NCBI GenBank assembly: GCA_018660265.1
Contig: JABJKS010000099.1
Span: 1 to 40,473, forward strand
Reading direction: 5' to 3'
DNA: 40,473 bases
From: Rhodospirillaceae bacterium
Lineage (GTDB): Bacteria > Pseudomonadota > Alphaproteobacteria > GCA-2731375
Shown: one piece after another, positions 8,034-15,113 of the stretch
Layout of the letters: every line of letters begins with the position of its first letter
How positions within the stretch are numbered: the first letter of the stretch is position 1
Made by a program: the position numbers and the translations under genes
The notes under the pieces: generated by a model
What the model saw: only the letters and a program-made list of their open reading frames with translations
Told to the model about the DNA's origin: nothing
Database searches by the model: none

Positions 8034-9029
8034 ATGACCGTGCGCGCAGCAGGCGATCCGCGCGCCATTCCCAAGACCTTGAAGCTTTACGCCTTTGCTG
8101 GCTTCATGGTCATTGCGCTGATTATGCCCTTCGTCCTGGATGGCTACACGACCTATCGCCTGGCCATGGCGTTGGCGATGGCCATGGCGATCCTGGGCGT
8201 CAATCTGCTGACCGGGTTGAGCGGGCAGTTTTCCATTGGCCATGGGGCATTTTTCGCCATCGGGGCTTACACGACAGCCATTTCCATGAACCATCTTGGC
8301 CTGTCCGCCTATACCGCCATACCGCTCGCCGCAGTGATTTCATTCATCGCTGGCTTTCTGTTTGGCTGGCCGGCCCTGCGCCTGAACCTCATCCACTTGA
8401 TGTTGATGACCTGGGGTCTGTCCCTGGTGCTGCCACAGATCCTGAAACTGGAAGAATTCCAGGACTGGACTGGCGGCGTCAGCGGCGTCTATCTGGACCG
8501 TCCCGACCCGCCCGATTGGACCCATCTGACTGATGATCAATATTGGTATTTTGTCGCACTGATCATTCTGGTAATTTTTTTCTGGTTGGCGGGCAACCTT
8601 GGCAACAGCCGCTCCGGTCGGGCGCTGGCCGCCATTCGCGACAATCAGATCGCCGCCGCCCCCATGGGCATCAACGTGGCCCTGTTCAAAACTCAGATTT
8701 TTGGCGTTTCCGCCATGTACGCCGGTATTGGCGGGGCGGTAACGGGCCTGTTAACGGATTTCGTCGCGCCTGATTCCTATGGCCTGTTCTTTTCCATCAC
8801 CCTTTTGGTGGGCGCGGTGATGGCTGGTTTCCGCTCCGTCTGGGGGGCCTTGCTGGGTGCCCTGATAGTGCTGTTTCTGCCCGGTGCCACCGGTGCCCTG
8901 CCCGCATCCCTGGCCGTGCCGCCGTTCGGGTTTATGGTCCTGGCGATCATCTTTTTTATGCCCGACGGTATCTCCGGCCTGGCCCTGCGCACCTACCGCC
9001 GGTACGCAAACGGAAAAAAGGGCCGTTAA
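8034..9029 (+). CDS. Branched-chain amino acid ABC transporter permease, LivM type
   Basis: This 331-residue inner-membrane permease has about eight to ten hydrophobic helices. The LivM hallmark NLLTGLSGQFSIGHGAFFAIGAY lies near residues 55-77, and RALAAIRDNQIAA-like sequence, the cytoplasmic coupling loop for the ATPase, sits in the middle. Homologues import branched-chain amino acids, amides or aromatic acids together with LivH, LivF, LivG and a binding protein. None of these partners is in the window, so this permease gene stands alone. ATG 8034 is preferred because GGTGCAGG precedes it and the hydrophobic part starts soon after; a TTG at 7983 would add 17 residues without character. A nearby catabolic cluster makes an organic-acid substrate possible, but this is inference. 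Confidence 0.82.
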   Translation: MTVRAAGDPRAIPKTLKLYAFAGFMVIALIMPFVLDGYTTYRLAMALAMAMAILGVNLLTGLSGQFSIGHGAFFAIGAYTTAISMNHLGLSAYTAIPLAAVISFIAGFLFGWPALRLNLIHLMLMTWGLSLVLPQILKLEEFQDWTGGVSGVYLDRPDPPDWTHLTDDQYWYFVALIILVIFFWLAGNLGNSRSGRALAAIRDNQIAAAPMGINVALFKTQIFGVSAMYAGIGGAVTGLLTDFVAPDSYGLFFSITLLVGAVMAGFRSVWGALLGALIVLFLPGATGALPASLAVPPFGFMVLAIIFFMPDGISGLALRTYRRYANGKKGR

Positions 9030-9042
9030 TTCAGCTTTTTTT
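9014..9042 (+). terminator. Weak terminator-like hairpin after the LivM-like gene
   Basis: AAAAAAG at 9014-9020 can pair with CTTTTTT at 9035-9041 around the stop codon of the permease gene, followed by another T. The stem is almost all A-T, so it would be a weak terminator at best. Its position at the end of the gene is the main support. Confidence 0.3.
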
Positions 9043-9135
9043 ACAATTTCTCCCATACGGGTGATTTTCGTCACATAAATGTCGCAATTCCAGGACCATA
9101 GTACATCCAGACGATTTCGCTGGAGGATTATCATC

Positions 9136-9204
9136 ATGCCCACACTGGCAGACTTCCCCAACATGGCCGTGGCATTGTTAATGGTCATCGTATTTATGCT
9201 TTGA
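9136..9204 (+). CDS. 22-residue hydrophobic micropeptide
   Basis: ATG 9136 is preceded by TGGAGGA at nine bases, one of the best ribosome-binding sites in the window, and the frame ends at TGA 9202. The product starts MPTLADFPNM and continues with twelve residues that are all hydrophobic (AVALLMVIVFML), so it could cross or lie in the membrane as a single short helix. It lies in the 189-base gap between the LivM-like gene and the convergent acyl-CoA dehydrogenase gene, with no other gene overlapping it. I do not recognise it. Candidates are a small membrane-protein partner or a toxin-like peptide. The strong Shine-Dalgarno argues against chance, but 22 residues is too few for certainty. Confidence 0.45.
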   Translation: MPTLADFPNMAVALLMVIVFML

Positions 9205-9218
9205 GCACGAATTCGCTC

Positions 9219-10424
9219 TTACATACCCAACACAAGTTTCGCCATGATGTTGCGTTGGATTTCGTTTGATCCACCATAGATGCTGCCCGCCCGGTCGTTT
9301 AGGTAGCGGGCGGTGAGGGACATTTCGTCCCGCTGGCCGATGGGCTGCAAATTGGTGCCGGCCAGGCGTTCTTCCGGCTGATGGGGCGCGGCGTAATAGG
9401 CAATGGCGCGCATGCCCAATTCACTGACCGCCATTTGCACCTCTGTCGCCCTTGTTTTCAACATCGAGGATGCAGCACCTGGGCTGCCCCGTTTGGCGAT
9501 TTCCGCCATGGTGCGCTGTTCGGTGAATTCCACCGTCGTCAGCTCGATCTCCAAGGCCGACAGCTCGCGGGCAAAATCGGCTTCCTGCAACAGGCAGGTG
9601 CCATCGCTTTGCCGCCTTTCTGCTGCCAGGGCGCGAATTTGATTGAGCCGGGTGCGATGGCCCACGGCGCGCGCCCCGCCGCCGCGCTCAAACTCAAGGA
9701 GATATTTCGCGACTGTCCAACCATCGTTCTCGGCCCCAACCCGATTGCTTTTCGGCACCCGGACATCGCTGAAATGCACCTGGTTGAATTCATGATCACC
9801 GCCCAGGATATGGATCGGTTCGACCGTGATGCCGGGGATGCCCATTTCCAACAACAAAAAGGTGATCCCCGCCTGTGGCTTGCCATCCGTAGAGGTGCGG
9901 ACCAGGCAGAACATGCGGTCAGCATGATGCGCCGACGTGGTCCATATTTTGGAGCCGTTAATCACGTAATCATCGCCATCGCTGACCGCCCGGCATTGCA
10001 GGGAAGCCAGGTCCGAGCCCGCGCCCGGTTCGGAATAGCCTTGGCACCAGACATCCTCACCTGAGAGAATGCGAGGCAGATAAAAGGCCTTTTGTTCATC
10101 GCTGCCATGGCCCATCAATGCAGGGGCGACCATGGCCAGGCCCTGGGGCGGCAAGCGCGGCGCGCCGGCGCGGGCGTATTCCTGGGCAAAAATATAGCGG
10201 CGCATGACGTCCCAACCAGGTCCGCCGTATTCTTCAGGCCAGTTCGGTGCGGCCCAACCCTGGCGATACATGATCTTGTGCCATGCCTGGGTCGCCTCAT
10301 GCTCGGCAATAATGGTGGTGCACAGACGCCCGGCCTCGCGGATTTCCGCCGGTATGGCATCGGCCAAAAAAGCCCGAACCTCCTGTTGAAAATTTTGCAG
10401 CTCGCGCGACAGTTCAATATGCAT
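9219..10424 (-). CDS. Acyl-CoA dehydrogenase family protein, copy 1
   Basis: This 401-residue flavoprotein of the acyl-CoA dehydrogenase fold would introduce a double bond into an acyl-CoA and pass electrons to ETF. FAD-binding segments CQGYSEPGAGSDLASLQC and YVINGSKIWTTSAHHAD are in the middle domain, and the terminal segment IYGGSNEIQRNIMAK is at 382-396. In medium- and short-chain enzymes the base lies in YEG; here the residue after Tyr383 is Gly384, so the base must come from elsewhere or be absent. It is highly similar along its whole length to the protein at 11171-12385, which shows gene duplication. Similar proteins work on steroid, dicarboxylic or pimelyl-type acyl-CoAs. ATG 10424 is the natural start. 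Confidence 0.88.
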   Translation of the reverse strand: MHIELSRELQNFQQEVRAFLADAIPAEIREAGRLCTTIIAEHEATQAWHKIMYRQGWAAPNWPEEYGGPGWDVMRRYIFAQEYARAGAPRLPPQGLAMVAPALMGHGSDEQKAFYLPRILSGEDVWCQGYSEPGAGSDLASLQCRAVSDGDDYVINGSKIWTTSAHHADRMFCLVRTSTDGKPQAGITFLLLEMGIPGITVEPIHILGGDHEFNQVHFSDVRVPKSNRVGAENDGWTVAKYLLEFERGGGARAVGHRTRLNQIRALAAERRQSDGTCLLQEADFARELSALEIELTTVEFTEQRTMAEIAKRGSPGAASSMLKTRATEVQMAVSELGMRAIAYYAAPHQPEERLAGTNLQPIGQRDEMSLTARYLNDRAGSIYGGSNEIQRNIMAKLVLGM

Positions 10425-10450
10425 TCGAACGCCCCTTTGTACCGCAATCT

Positions 10451-10559
10451 AGAGCAATTCCGATCCAACGTGAATCGCCCAAAGCACTGGGGCGATCCTA
10501 AGTGATTGGAAAAATTGCTCTATTCTTAAGAGTCTGAGCATTTCCTGATCGGAAATGCT
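10451..10559. repeat. Paired-hairpin intergenic repeat, copy B
   Basis: Hairpin 1 pairs AGAGCAATT (10451-10459) with AATTGCTCT (10513-10521) and has an inner stem ATCGCCC/GGGCGAT (10474-10480 with 10490-10496). Hairpin 2 pairs AGCATTTCC (10537-10545) with GGAAATGCT (10551-10559) around a 5-nt loop. The unit fills the gap between the b561 gene, whose stop codon abuts hairpin 2, and the acyl-CoA dehydrogenase start. It shares its plan and core words with the block at 1308-1422. The AGAGCA...TGCTCT ends resemble palindromic intergenic repeats known from other alphaproteobacteria. Confidence 0.6.
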
Positions 10560-11090
10560 TTAGGCGTTTCGCCCAAACCACATCCTGCCTATGAGATTAT
10601 CCCGCCGGATGAACTGGCGGAAGATAAATCCTGCAAGATGCAAAAGGATCATCGCCATAAGAACCGTACCGAGAATACCGTGGACGGCATGCGGCGCTAC
10701 GGCATGAAAATTTTCAGGCAAAGGCGCCCCGGAACCGCCAAAAAGAATCTGCGGCAAATCGGTCAAAATTGATACGGCAAGGCCGCTGACTGCCATGGCG
10801 ATAACAACCACATAAAACAGTTTATGGATCAGGGGTCCAAGGCGATCCAGAATGGCATTGCCGCTTTCCACCGGCGCAGGTCGCGGTTTCAATATCCGCA
10901 CAATAAAGCGGACGGCCATCAGGACCAGGATCAGCGTACCCATAGTCATATGAAGCTGCAGGTACGCCAGTTTATCCGGATCTGAATTGGGTATCTCCTC
11001 AAGGACAGCCACCCCCATGCCTAATGAGAAGATGATCATCACTGCCAGCAGCCAATGCAGGGCTATAAGAAGGGGATGATAACGCTTCAT
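10560..11090 (-). CDS. Cytochrome b561 family protein
   Basis: This 176-residue integral membrane protein has four predicted helices and histidines placed as in bacterial cytochrome b561: His12 (ALHWLLA), His47 (LQLHMTMG), His89 (IHKLFYVV), His137 (VHGILG) and His151 (LLHLAG). Such proteins hold two b hemes and move electrons between quinone and another carrier; some dispose of superoxide. ATG 11090 is chosen because GGGAG precedes it at six bases; an upstream in-frame start has no such site. The gene sits between two duplicated acyl-CoA dehydrogenases on the same strand, but is bracketed by a palindrome and a hairpin repeat, which suggests an insertion into an older dehydrogenase pair rather than a functional partner. 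Confidence 0.85.
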   Translation of the reverse strand: MKRYHPLLIALHWLLAVMIIFSLGMGVAVLEEIPNSDPDKLAYLQLHMTMGTLILVLMAVRFIVRILKPRPAPVESGNAILDRLGPLIHKLFYVVVIAMAVSGLAVSILTDLPQILFGGSGAPLPENFHAVAPHAVHGILGTVLMAMILLHLAGFIFRQFIRRDNLIGRMWFGRNA

Positions 11091-11118
11091 TTTCCACTCC
11101 CTCAATACGGGCAATACG

Positions 11119-11160
11119 GGGACACAATACCTATATCGACCGATATAAGTATTGTGTCCC
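11119..11160. repeat. Long palindrome, possible RAYT-associated REP/MITE
   Basis: The arms GGGACACAATAC-C-TATATCG and CGATATA-A-GTATTGTGTCCC (11119-11138 and 11141-11160) pair at 19 of 20 positions around a 2-nt centre. No T-run follows in the minus direction, so it is a poor intrinsic terminator. The core GGGGACACAATAC is a word often seen at the ends of palindromic elements moved by REP-associated tyrosine (IS200-like) transposases; this link is from memory and would need a search. CAATACGGG is repeated twice just beside it at 11103-11120. It lies in the leader of the b561 gene, so it could also affect expression of that gene. Confidence 0.65.
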
Positions 11161-11170
11161 GGTATTAAAT

Positions 11171-12385
11171 TTACATACCCAGAACCAGTTTCGCCATGAT
11201 ATTGCGCTGGATCTCGTTTGAGCCGCCGTAGATGGCGGCGGCCCGGTCGTTGAGATAGCGGCCGGTTACGGACATTTCATCGCGCTGCCCGATAGGTTCC
11301 AGATTGGCACCGGGCAGGCGTTCCTCGGGCTGATGGGGGGCTGCATAATAGGCGATGGCCTGCGTCGCCAACTCGCTGATCGCCATTTGCACCTCTGTCG
11401 CGCGGGTCTTCATCATCGAGGATGCCGGGCCCGGACTGCCCCGTTTGGCGATCTCCGCCATGGTGCGGTGCCCGGTATATTCCACGGCAGTCAACTCCAC
11501 ATCCAGGGCTGCCAGGGCGCGGGCAAAGCCGGCATCTCCGATCAGGGCATTGCCGTCACTGTCCCGCCGAGCCTGGGCCAGACCACATATTTCGTCCAGT
11601 CTGGTACGCAAGGGGCCGACACCCACCGCCACGCCCCGTTCAAATTCCAGCAAATACTTGGCCACGGTCCAACCATCGTTCTCCGCCCCCACCCGGCCCG
11701 ATTGGGGCACGCGGACATCCTGGAAAAACACCTGATTGAACTCATGATCCCCGCCTAAGATATGGATCGGCTCCACCGTGATGCCGGGGGTATCCATCTC
11801 CAGCAACAGGAAGGTAATACCGGTCTGTGGTTTGCCATCCGTATTGGTACGCACAAGACAGAACATGCGATTGGCGTGATGCGCGTCCGAGGTCCAGATC
11901 TTGGACCCGTTGATGATGTAGTCGCTGCCATCCGGCCCATCGGCCACGGCCCGGCATTGCAGATTGGCCAGGTCGGAGCCCGCGCCCGGTTCCGAGTAGC
12001 CCTGACACCAGACATCTTCGCCGGACAATATGCGGGGCAGATAGAACGCTTTTTGCGCCGCGCTGCCATGCCCCATGATGGCGGGACCCACCATGGCAAA
12101 GCCCAGGGGTGATAGCGGCGGCGCGCCGGTGCGGGCGTATTCCAAGGAATACAAATAACGCTGCACTGCGTCCCAGCCGGGGCCGCCGTATTCCACCGGC
12201 CAGTTCGGCGCAGCCCAGCCCTGGCGGTGAAGGATCCTGTGCCACTTCCAGGTCGCTTCATGCTCCGCCATAATGGTGGTGCACAGACGGCCCGCCTCCT
12301 TGATATCCGGTGTCAGATTGTCGTTCAGAAAGTCCCGCACCTCGGCCTGAAAGACCCGCTGTTCGTCTGATAGGGATATGTCCAC
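11171..12385 (-). CDS. Acyl-CoA dehydrogenase family protein, copy 2
   Basis: This 404-residue paralogue of the 9219-10424 protein has the same key segments: CQGYSEPGAGSDLANLQC, YIINGSKIWTSDAHHAN, GGDHEFNQV and the end IYGGSNEIQRNIMAK. Gly387 again replaces the YEG catalytic Glu. Differences are spread evenly, as expected for an old duplication. Two such large subunits can form heteromeric dehydrogenases in sterol and pimelate breakdown, so the pair could be subunits of one enzyme; this is inference. Translation begins at GTG 12385 with AGGAG eight bases before it. It lies 22 bases downstream of the acyl-CoA dehydrogenase at 12408 and is probably co-transcribed with it. Confidence 0.88.
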   Translation of the reverse strand: MDISLSDEQRVFQAEVRDFLNDNLTPDIKEAGRLCTTIMAEHEATWKWHRILHRQGWAAPNWPVEYGGPGWDAVQRYLYSLEYARTGAPPLSPLGFAMVGPAIMGHGSAAQKAFYLPRILSGEDVWCQGYSEPGAGSDLANLQCRAVADGPDGSDYIINGSKIWTSDAHHANRMFCLVRTNTDGKPQTGITFLLLEMDTPGITVEPIHILGGDHEFNQVFFQDVRVPQSGRVGAENDGWTVAKYLLEFERGVAVGVGPLRTRLDEICGLAQARRDSDGNALIGDAGFARALAALDVELTAVEYTGHRTMAEIAKRGSPGPASSMMKTRATEVQMAISELATQAIAYYAAPHQPEERLPGANLEPIGQRDEMSVTGRYLNDRAAAIYGGSNEIQRNIMAKLVLGM

Positions 12386-12407
12386 GGCGAATTCTCCTTC
12401 GTCAAGA

Positions 12408-13541
12408 TCAGCTTACCAGGTCCCGCACGATGACCAGTTTCTGAATATCGTTGGTGCCTTCATAAATCCGCGCACCGCGGACACCACGATATATCCGCTC
12501 CAGCGGGAAATCCCGTAAATAGCCATAGCCGCCAAGGGTCTGGATGGCATCGGAGCAGACTTTCTCGGCCATATCGGTGGAAAACATTTTCGCCATGGAG
12601 GCTTCCGTCAAACATTTCCGGCCCGCACTGCGCAGGGCGGCGGCATGCCAAATCAATTGCCGGGCCGCCTCCAACTGCGTTGCCATTTCCGCCAGGCGAA
12701 AGGCCACCGCCTGGTGTTCCATGATGGCTTTGCCGAAGGCCTCCCGCTCCTGCGCATATTCCAGGGCGACTTCAAATGCCGCCCGCGCCATACCCAGGGC
12801 TTGCGCCGCGATGCCTATACGCCCGCCTTCCAGGTTGCCCAGGGCGATACGGTAACCCTGGCCCTCCGCCCCCAATAAGGCATCGTGGGACACGCGCATA
12901 TCCGTAAAGGCCAGCTGGGCGGTGTCAGAGGCATTCAGGCCCATCTTTTCCTCCACCCGTACGACCTCGTAGCCAGGTGTATTGGTTGGTACGATGAAGG
13001 CGGAAATACCCCGCTTGCCCTGATCGGGATCGGTGACGGCAAAGACAAGGGTCAGTTCCGCATTCTTGCCCGTGGTGATGAATTGTTTGGTGCCATTGAT
13101 GACATAGCCATCATCATCACGCACCGCACGGGTGGTCAGCGCGCCGGCATCGGAACCGCCCTTGGCCTCTGTCAGGGCGAAGGCGCAAAGCATTTCGCCC
13201 TGGGCCAGGGGGCGTAGATAGCGTTCCTTTTGCGCCTGACTGCCGTACTCCAGGATTGGCATGCAGCCGACGGAATTATGTCCGCTCATCACAATGGCGA
13301 TGGCACCGTCGCCAGCGGCAATCTCCTCCAATGCCATTGCGTAGGTGACATAGTCCAGACCAGCACCGCCCCATTCCTGCGGCACGGTCATGCCCATCAG
13401 GCCCAGCTTGCCCATAGCCTCGTAAATATGGCGGGGGAAATGCGCCTCGGCTTCCCATTGGGCGGCATGCGGGGCGATTTGCGCGGCGGCAAAGGCCCGG
13501 GCCATATCGCGGATCATGACTTGTTCTTCGGTTGCTATCAT
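12408..13541 (-). CDS. Acyl-CoA dehydrogenase (short/branched-chain or alicyclic type)
   Basis: This 377-residue enzyme has all features of a canonical acyl-CoA dehydrogenase. FAD segment CAFALTEAKGGSDAGA is at about 119-134, YVINGTKQFITTG at 146-158, QAFG-like EREAFG near 265-270, and the catalytic base is Glu361 in RIYEGTNDIQ. It would make an alpha,beta-unsaturated acyl-CoA and hand electrons to ETF. Its position beside two CoA ligases and badHI-like genes suggests the role played by AliB, the cyclohexanecarboxyl-CoA dehydrogenase of Rhodopseudomonas, but short-chain acyl-CoAs are equally possible from sequence alone. ATG 13541 follows GAGGACGGAC and is preferred over an upstream in-frame start that lies inside the preceding gene. 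Confidence 0.9.
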   Translation of the reverse strand: MIATEEQVMIRDMARAFAAAQIAPHAAQWEAEAHFPRHIYEAMGKLGLMGMTVPQEWGGAGLDYVTYAMALEEIAAGDGAIAIVMSGHNSVGCMPILEYGSQAQKERYLRPLAQGEMLCAFALTEAKGGSDAGALTTRAVRDDDGYVINGTKQFITTGKNAELTLVFAVTDPDQGKRGISAFIVPTNTPGYEVVRVEEKMGLNASDTAQLAFTDMRVSHDALLGAEGQGYRIALGNLEGGRIGIAAQALGMARAAFEVALEYAQEREAFGKAIMEHQAVAFRLAEMATQLEAARQLIWHAAALRSAGRKCLTEASMAKMFSTDMAEKVCSDAIQTLGGYGYLRDFPLERIYRGVRGARIYEGTNDIQKLVIVRDLVS

Positions 13542-13555
13542 ATGTCCGTCCTCAC

Positions 13556-15112
13556 TCAGTTCACCTGCCGTTCGTGGCCGTCCCAATAGGGTTTGCGCAA
13601 CTCCCGCTTCAGGATCTTGCCGGACGGATTGCGAGGCAATTCAGCGATAAAGTCGACTGAGCGGGGGATCTTGTACCCGGCGATTTGCGTGCGGGCGTAG
13701 GCGATAATTTCATCCGCCGTCAGTGCCTCACCTGGTTTGGTGACCACGATCGCCTTCACACTCTCGCCCCATTTTTCATCCGGCACGCCGATCACCGCCA
13801 GATCAGCGATCCCCGCCATCCCGGCCAGGGCGCTTTCCACCTCTGCCGGGTAGATGTTCTCCCCACCCGAGACGATCATGTCTTTGACCCGGTCGTGGAT
13901 ATATAAATAGCCTTCGGCGTCGAAATAGCCGGCATCGCCGGAATAGAACCAGCCATTGCGCACCGCCTTGGCGGTTTCTTCCGGTTGGTTCCAATAACCT
14001 TTCATAATCAACGGTCCGGCAATGATCACTTCCCCCACGTCGCCGGGCGCGCAATCGTTGTCATCTTCATCCACCACCCGAATTTGCAGGCCACGCATAG
14101 GCTTGCCGCAGGATTTCATCTTTTCGCTGCCGTCATGATCCTCGGGCGGCAGAAAAGTCACGGCACCCGTGGTTTCGGTCAAACCATAGAGCTGGGCAAA
14201 GCCACAATCGAATATTTCCATTGCTTGTTGCAACACAGGCAGGGGAATGGGGGATGCACCATAGAGCACCATCTTGACGGAAGAGACATCGGTCTCTGCC
14301 GCACCGGGGGTCTGGATCAGGAACAGGATTACCGCCGGGACAAAGATGACCTGGGTAATTCTGTATTTTTCGATACTTTTCAGAATTGCCGGCGGATCCA
14401 CTTCGGGCAACAGAACGTTGGTCGCACCCACATGGAAAGCGCAAAAGGCCCAGACACAGCCCGCAACATGGAACAAAGGCATGGCGACCAGGGAAACATC
14501 ATCCGCCTCCCATTCACCGAAAGTGGTCAACGATATGGGGAAGAATTTGATGAAATTATCATGCGTCAGCTCCACCCCCTTGGGGCGGCCCGTGGTGCCG
14601 GACGAATAGGCCTGCAGGGCGGTATTAGTTGAAGTACCTTCCCGGTGCGGATCATCCACCCCTTGGCTGTCGCGCCAGGCCAGATGATCACCGTTCAGGG
14701 CAACGACCAGGTTCAGCCCCGGTGTATCGCCCCTGACAGCCAGGGCCAGATCCGCGAATTCTTCCGCCACGAACAGCACCTTGGCATCCGCGTCATTGAC
14801 GACAAAGGCAATTTCGGGTGGGGCCAGGCGAAAATTGATCGGCACCAGAACCGCACCTGCCTTGGTCGCACCGTAATAGACCTCAAAAAACAGGTCGATA
14901 TTTTTGGCCAGAATGGCGATCCGCTGGCCCGGTTCCACACCGGCGGCAATGAGGCCGTTGGCAACCTGGTTGGAGCGTTGGTCAAGCTGCGCATAGGTGG
15001 TTTCCCGGCCTTCGAATATCAAGGCTGGATGGTCTGGGCGCTCACCGGCAAACCGGCGGATCGGATCCGCCATGAAGTCAAAGTCAAAACGAGGGTCTAT
15101 TACAGCACTCAT
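13556..15112 (-). CDS. AMP-forming acyl-CoA ligase (FadD family), copy 1
   Basis: This 518-residue ligase activates a carboxylic acid with ATP to an acyl-AMP and then to acyl-CoA. The P-loop YSSGTTGRPKG is at 169-179, the adenylate motif YGLTET at 309-314, YSGDAG at 390-395, and the catalytic C-terminal Lys499 is in NPSGKILK. There is no membrane segment. It is a paralogue of the next upstream gene, with high similarity over the whole length. Start ATG 15112 follows one base after the stop of that gene, with AGGTG as ribosome-binding site, so the two are translationally coupled. Its place next to an acyl-CoA dehydrogenase supports a role at the entry of a degradation pathway; the acid is unknown. 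Confidence 0.92.
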   Translation of the reverse strand: MSAVIDPRFDFDFMADPIRRFAGERPDHPALIFEGRETTYAQLDQRSNQVANGLIAAGVEPGQRIAILAKNIDLFFEVYYGATKAGAVLVPINFRLAPPEIAFVVNDADAKVLFVAEEFADLALAVRGDTPGLNLVVALNGDHLAWRDSQGVDDPHREGTSTNTALQAYSSGTTGRPKGVELTHDNFIKFFPISLTTFGEWEADDVSLVAMPLFHVAGCVWAFCAFHVGATNVLLPEVDPPAILKSIEKYRITQVIFVPAVILFLIQTPGAAETDVSSVKMVLYGASPIPLPVLQQAMEIFDCGFAQLYGLTETTGAVTFLPPEDHDGSEKMKSCGKPMRGLQIRVVDEDDNDCAPGDVGEVIIAGPLIMKGYWNQPEETAKAVRNGWFYSGDAGYFDAEGYLYIHDRVKDMIVSGGENIYPAEVESALAGMAGIADLAVIGVPDEKWGESVKAIVVTKPGEALTADEIIAYARTQIAGYKIPRSVDFIAELPRNPSGKILKRELRKPYWDGHERQVN

Positions 15113-15113
15113 A

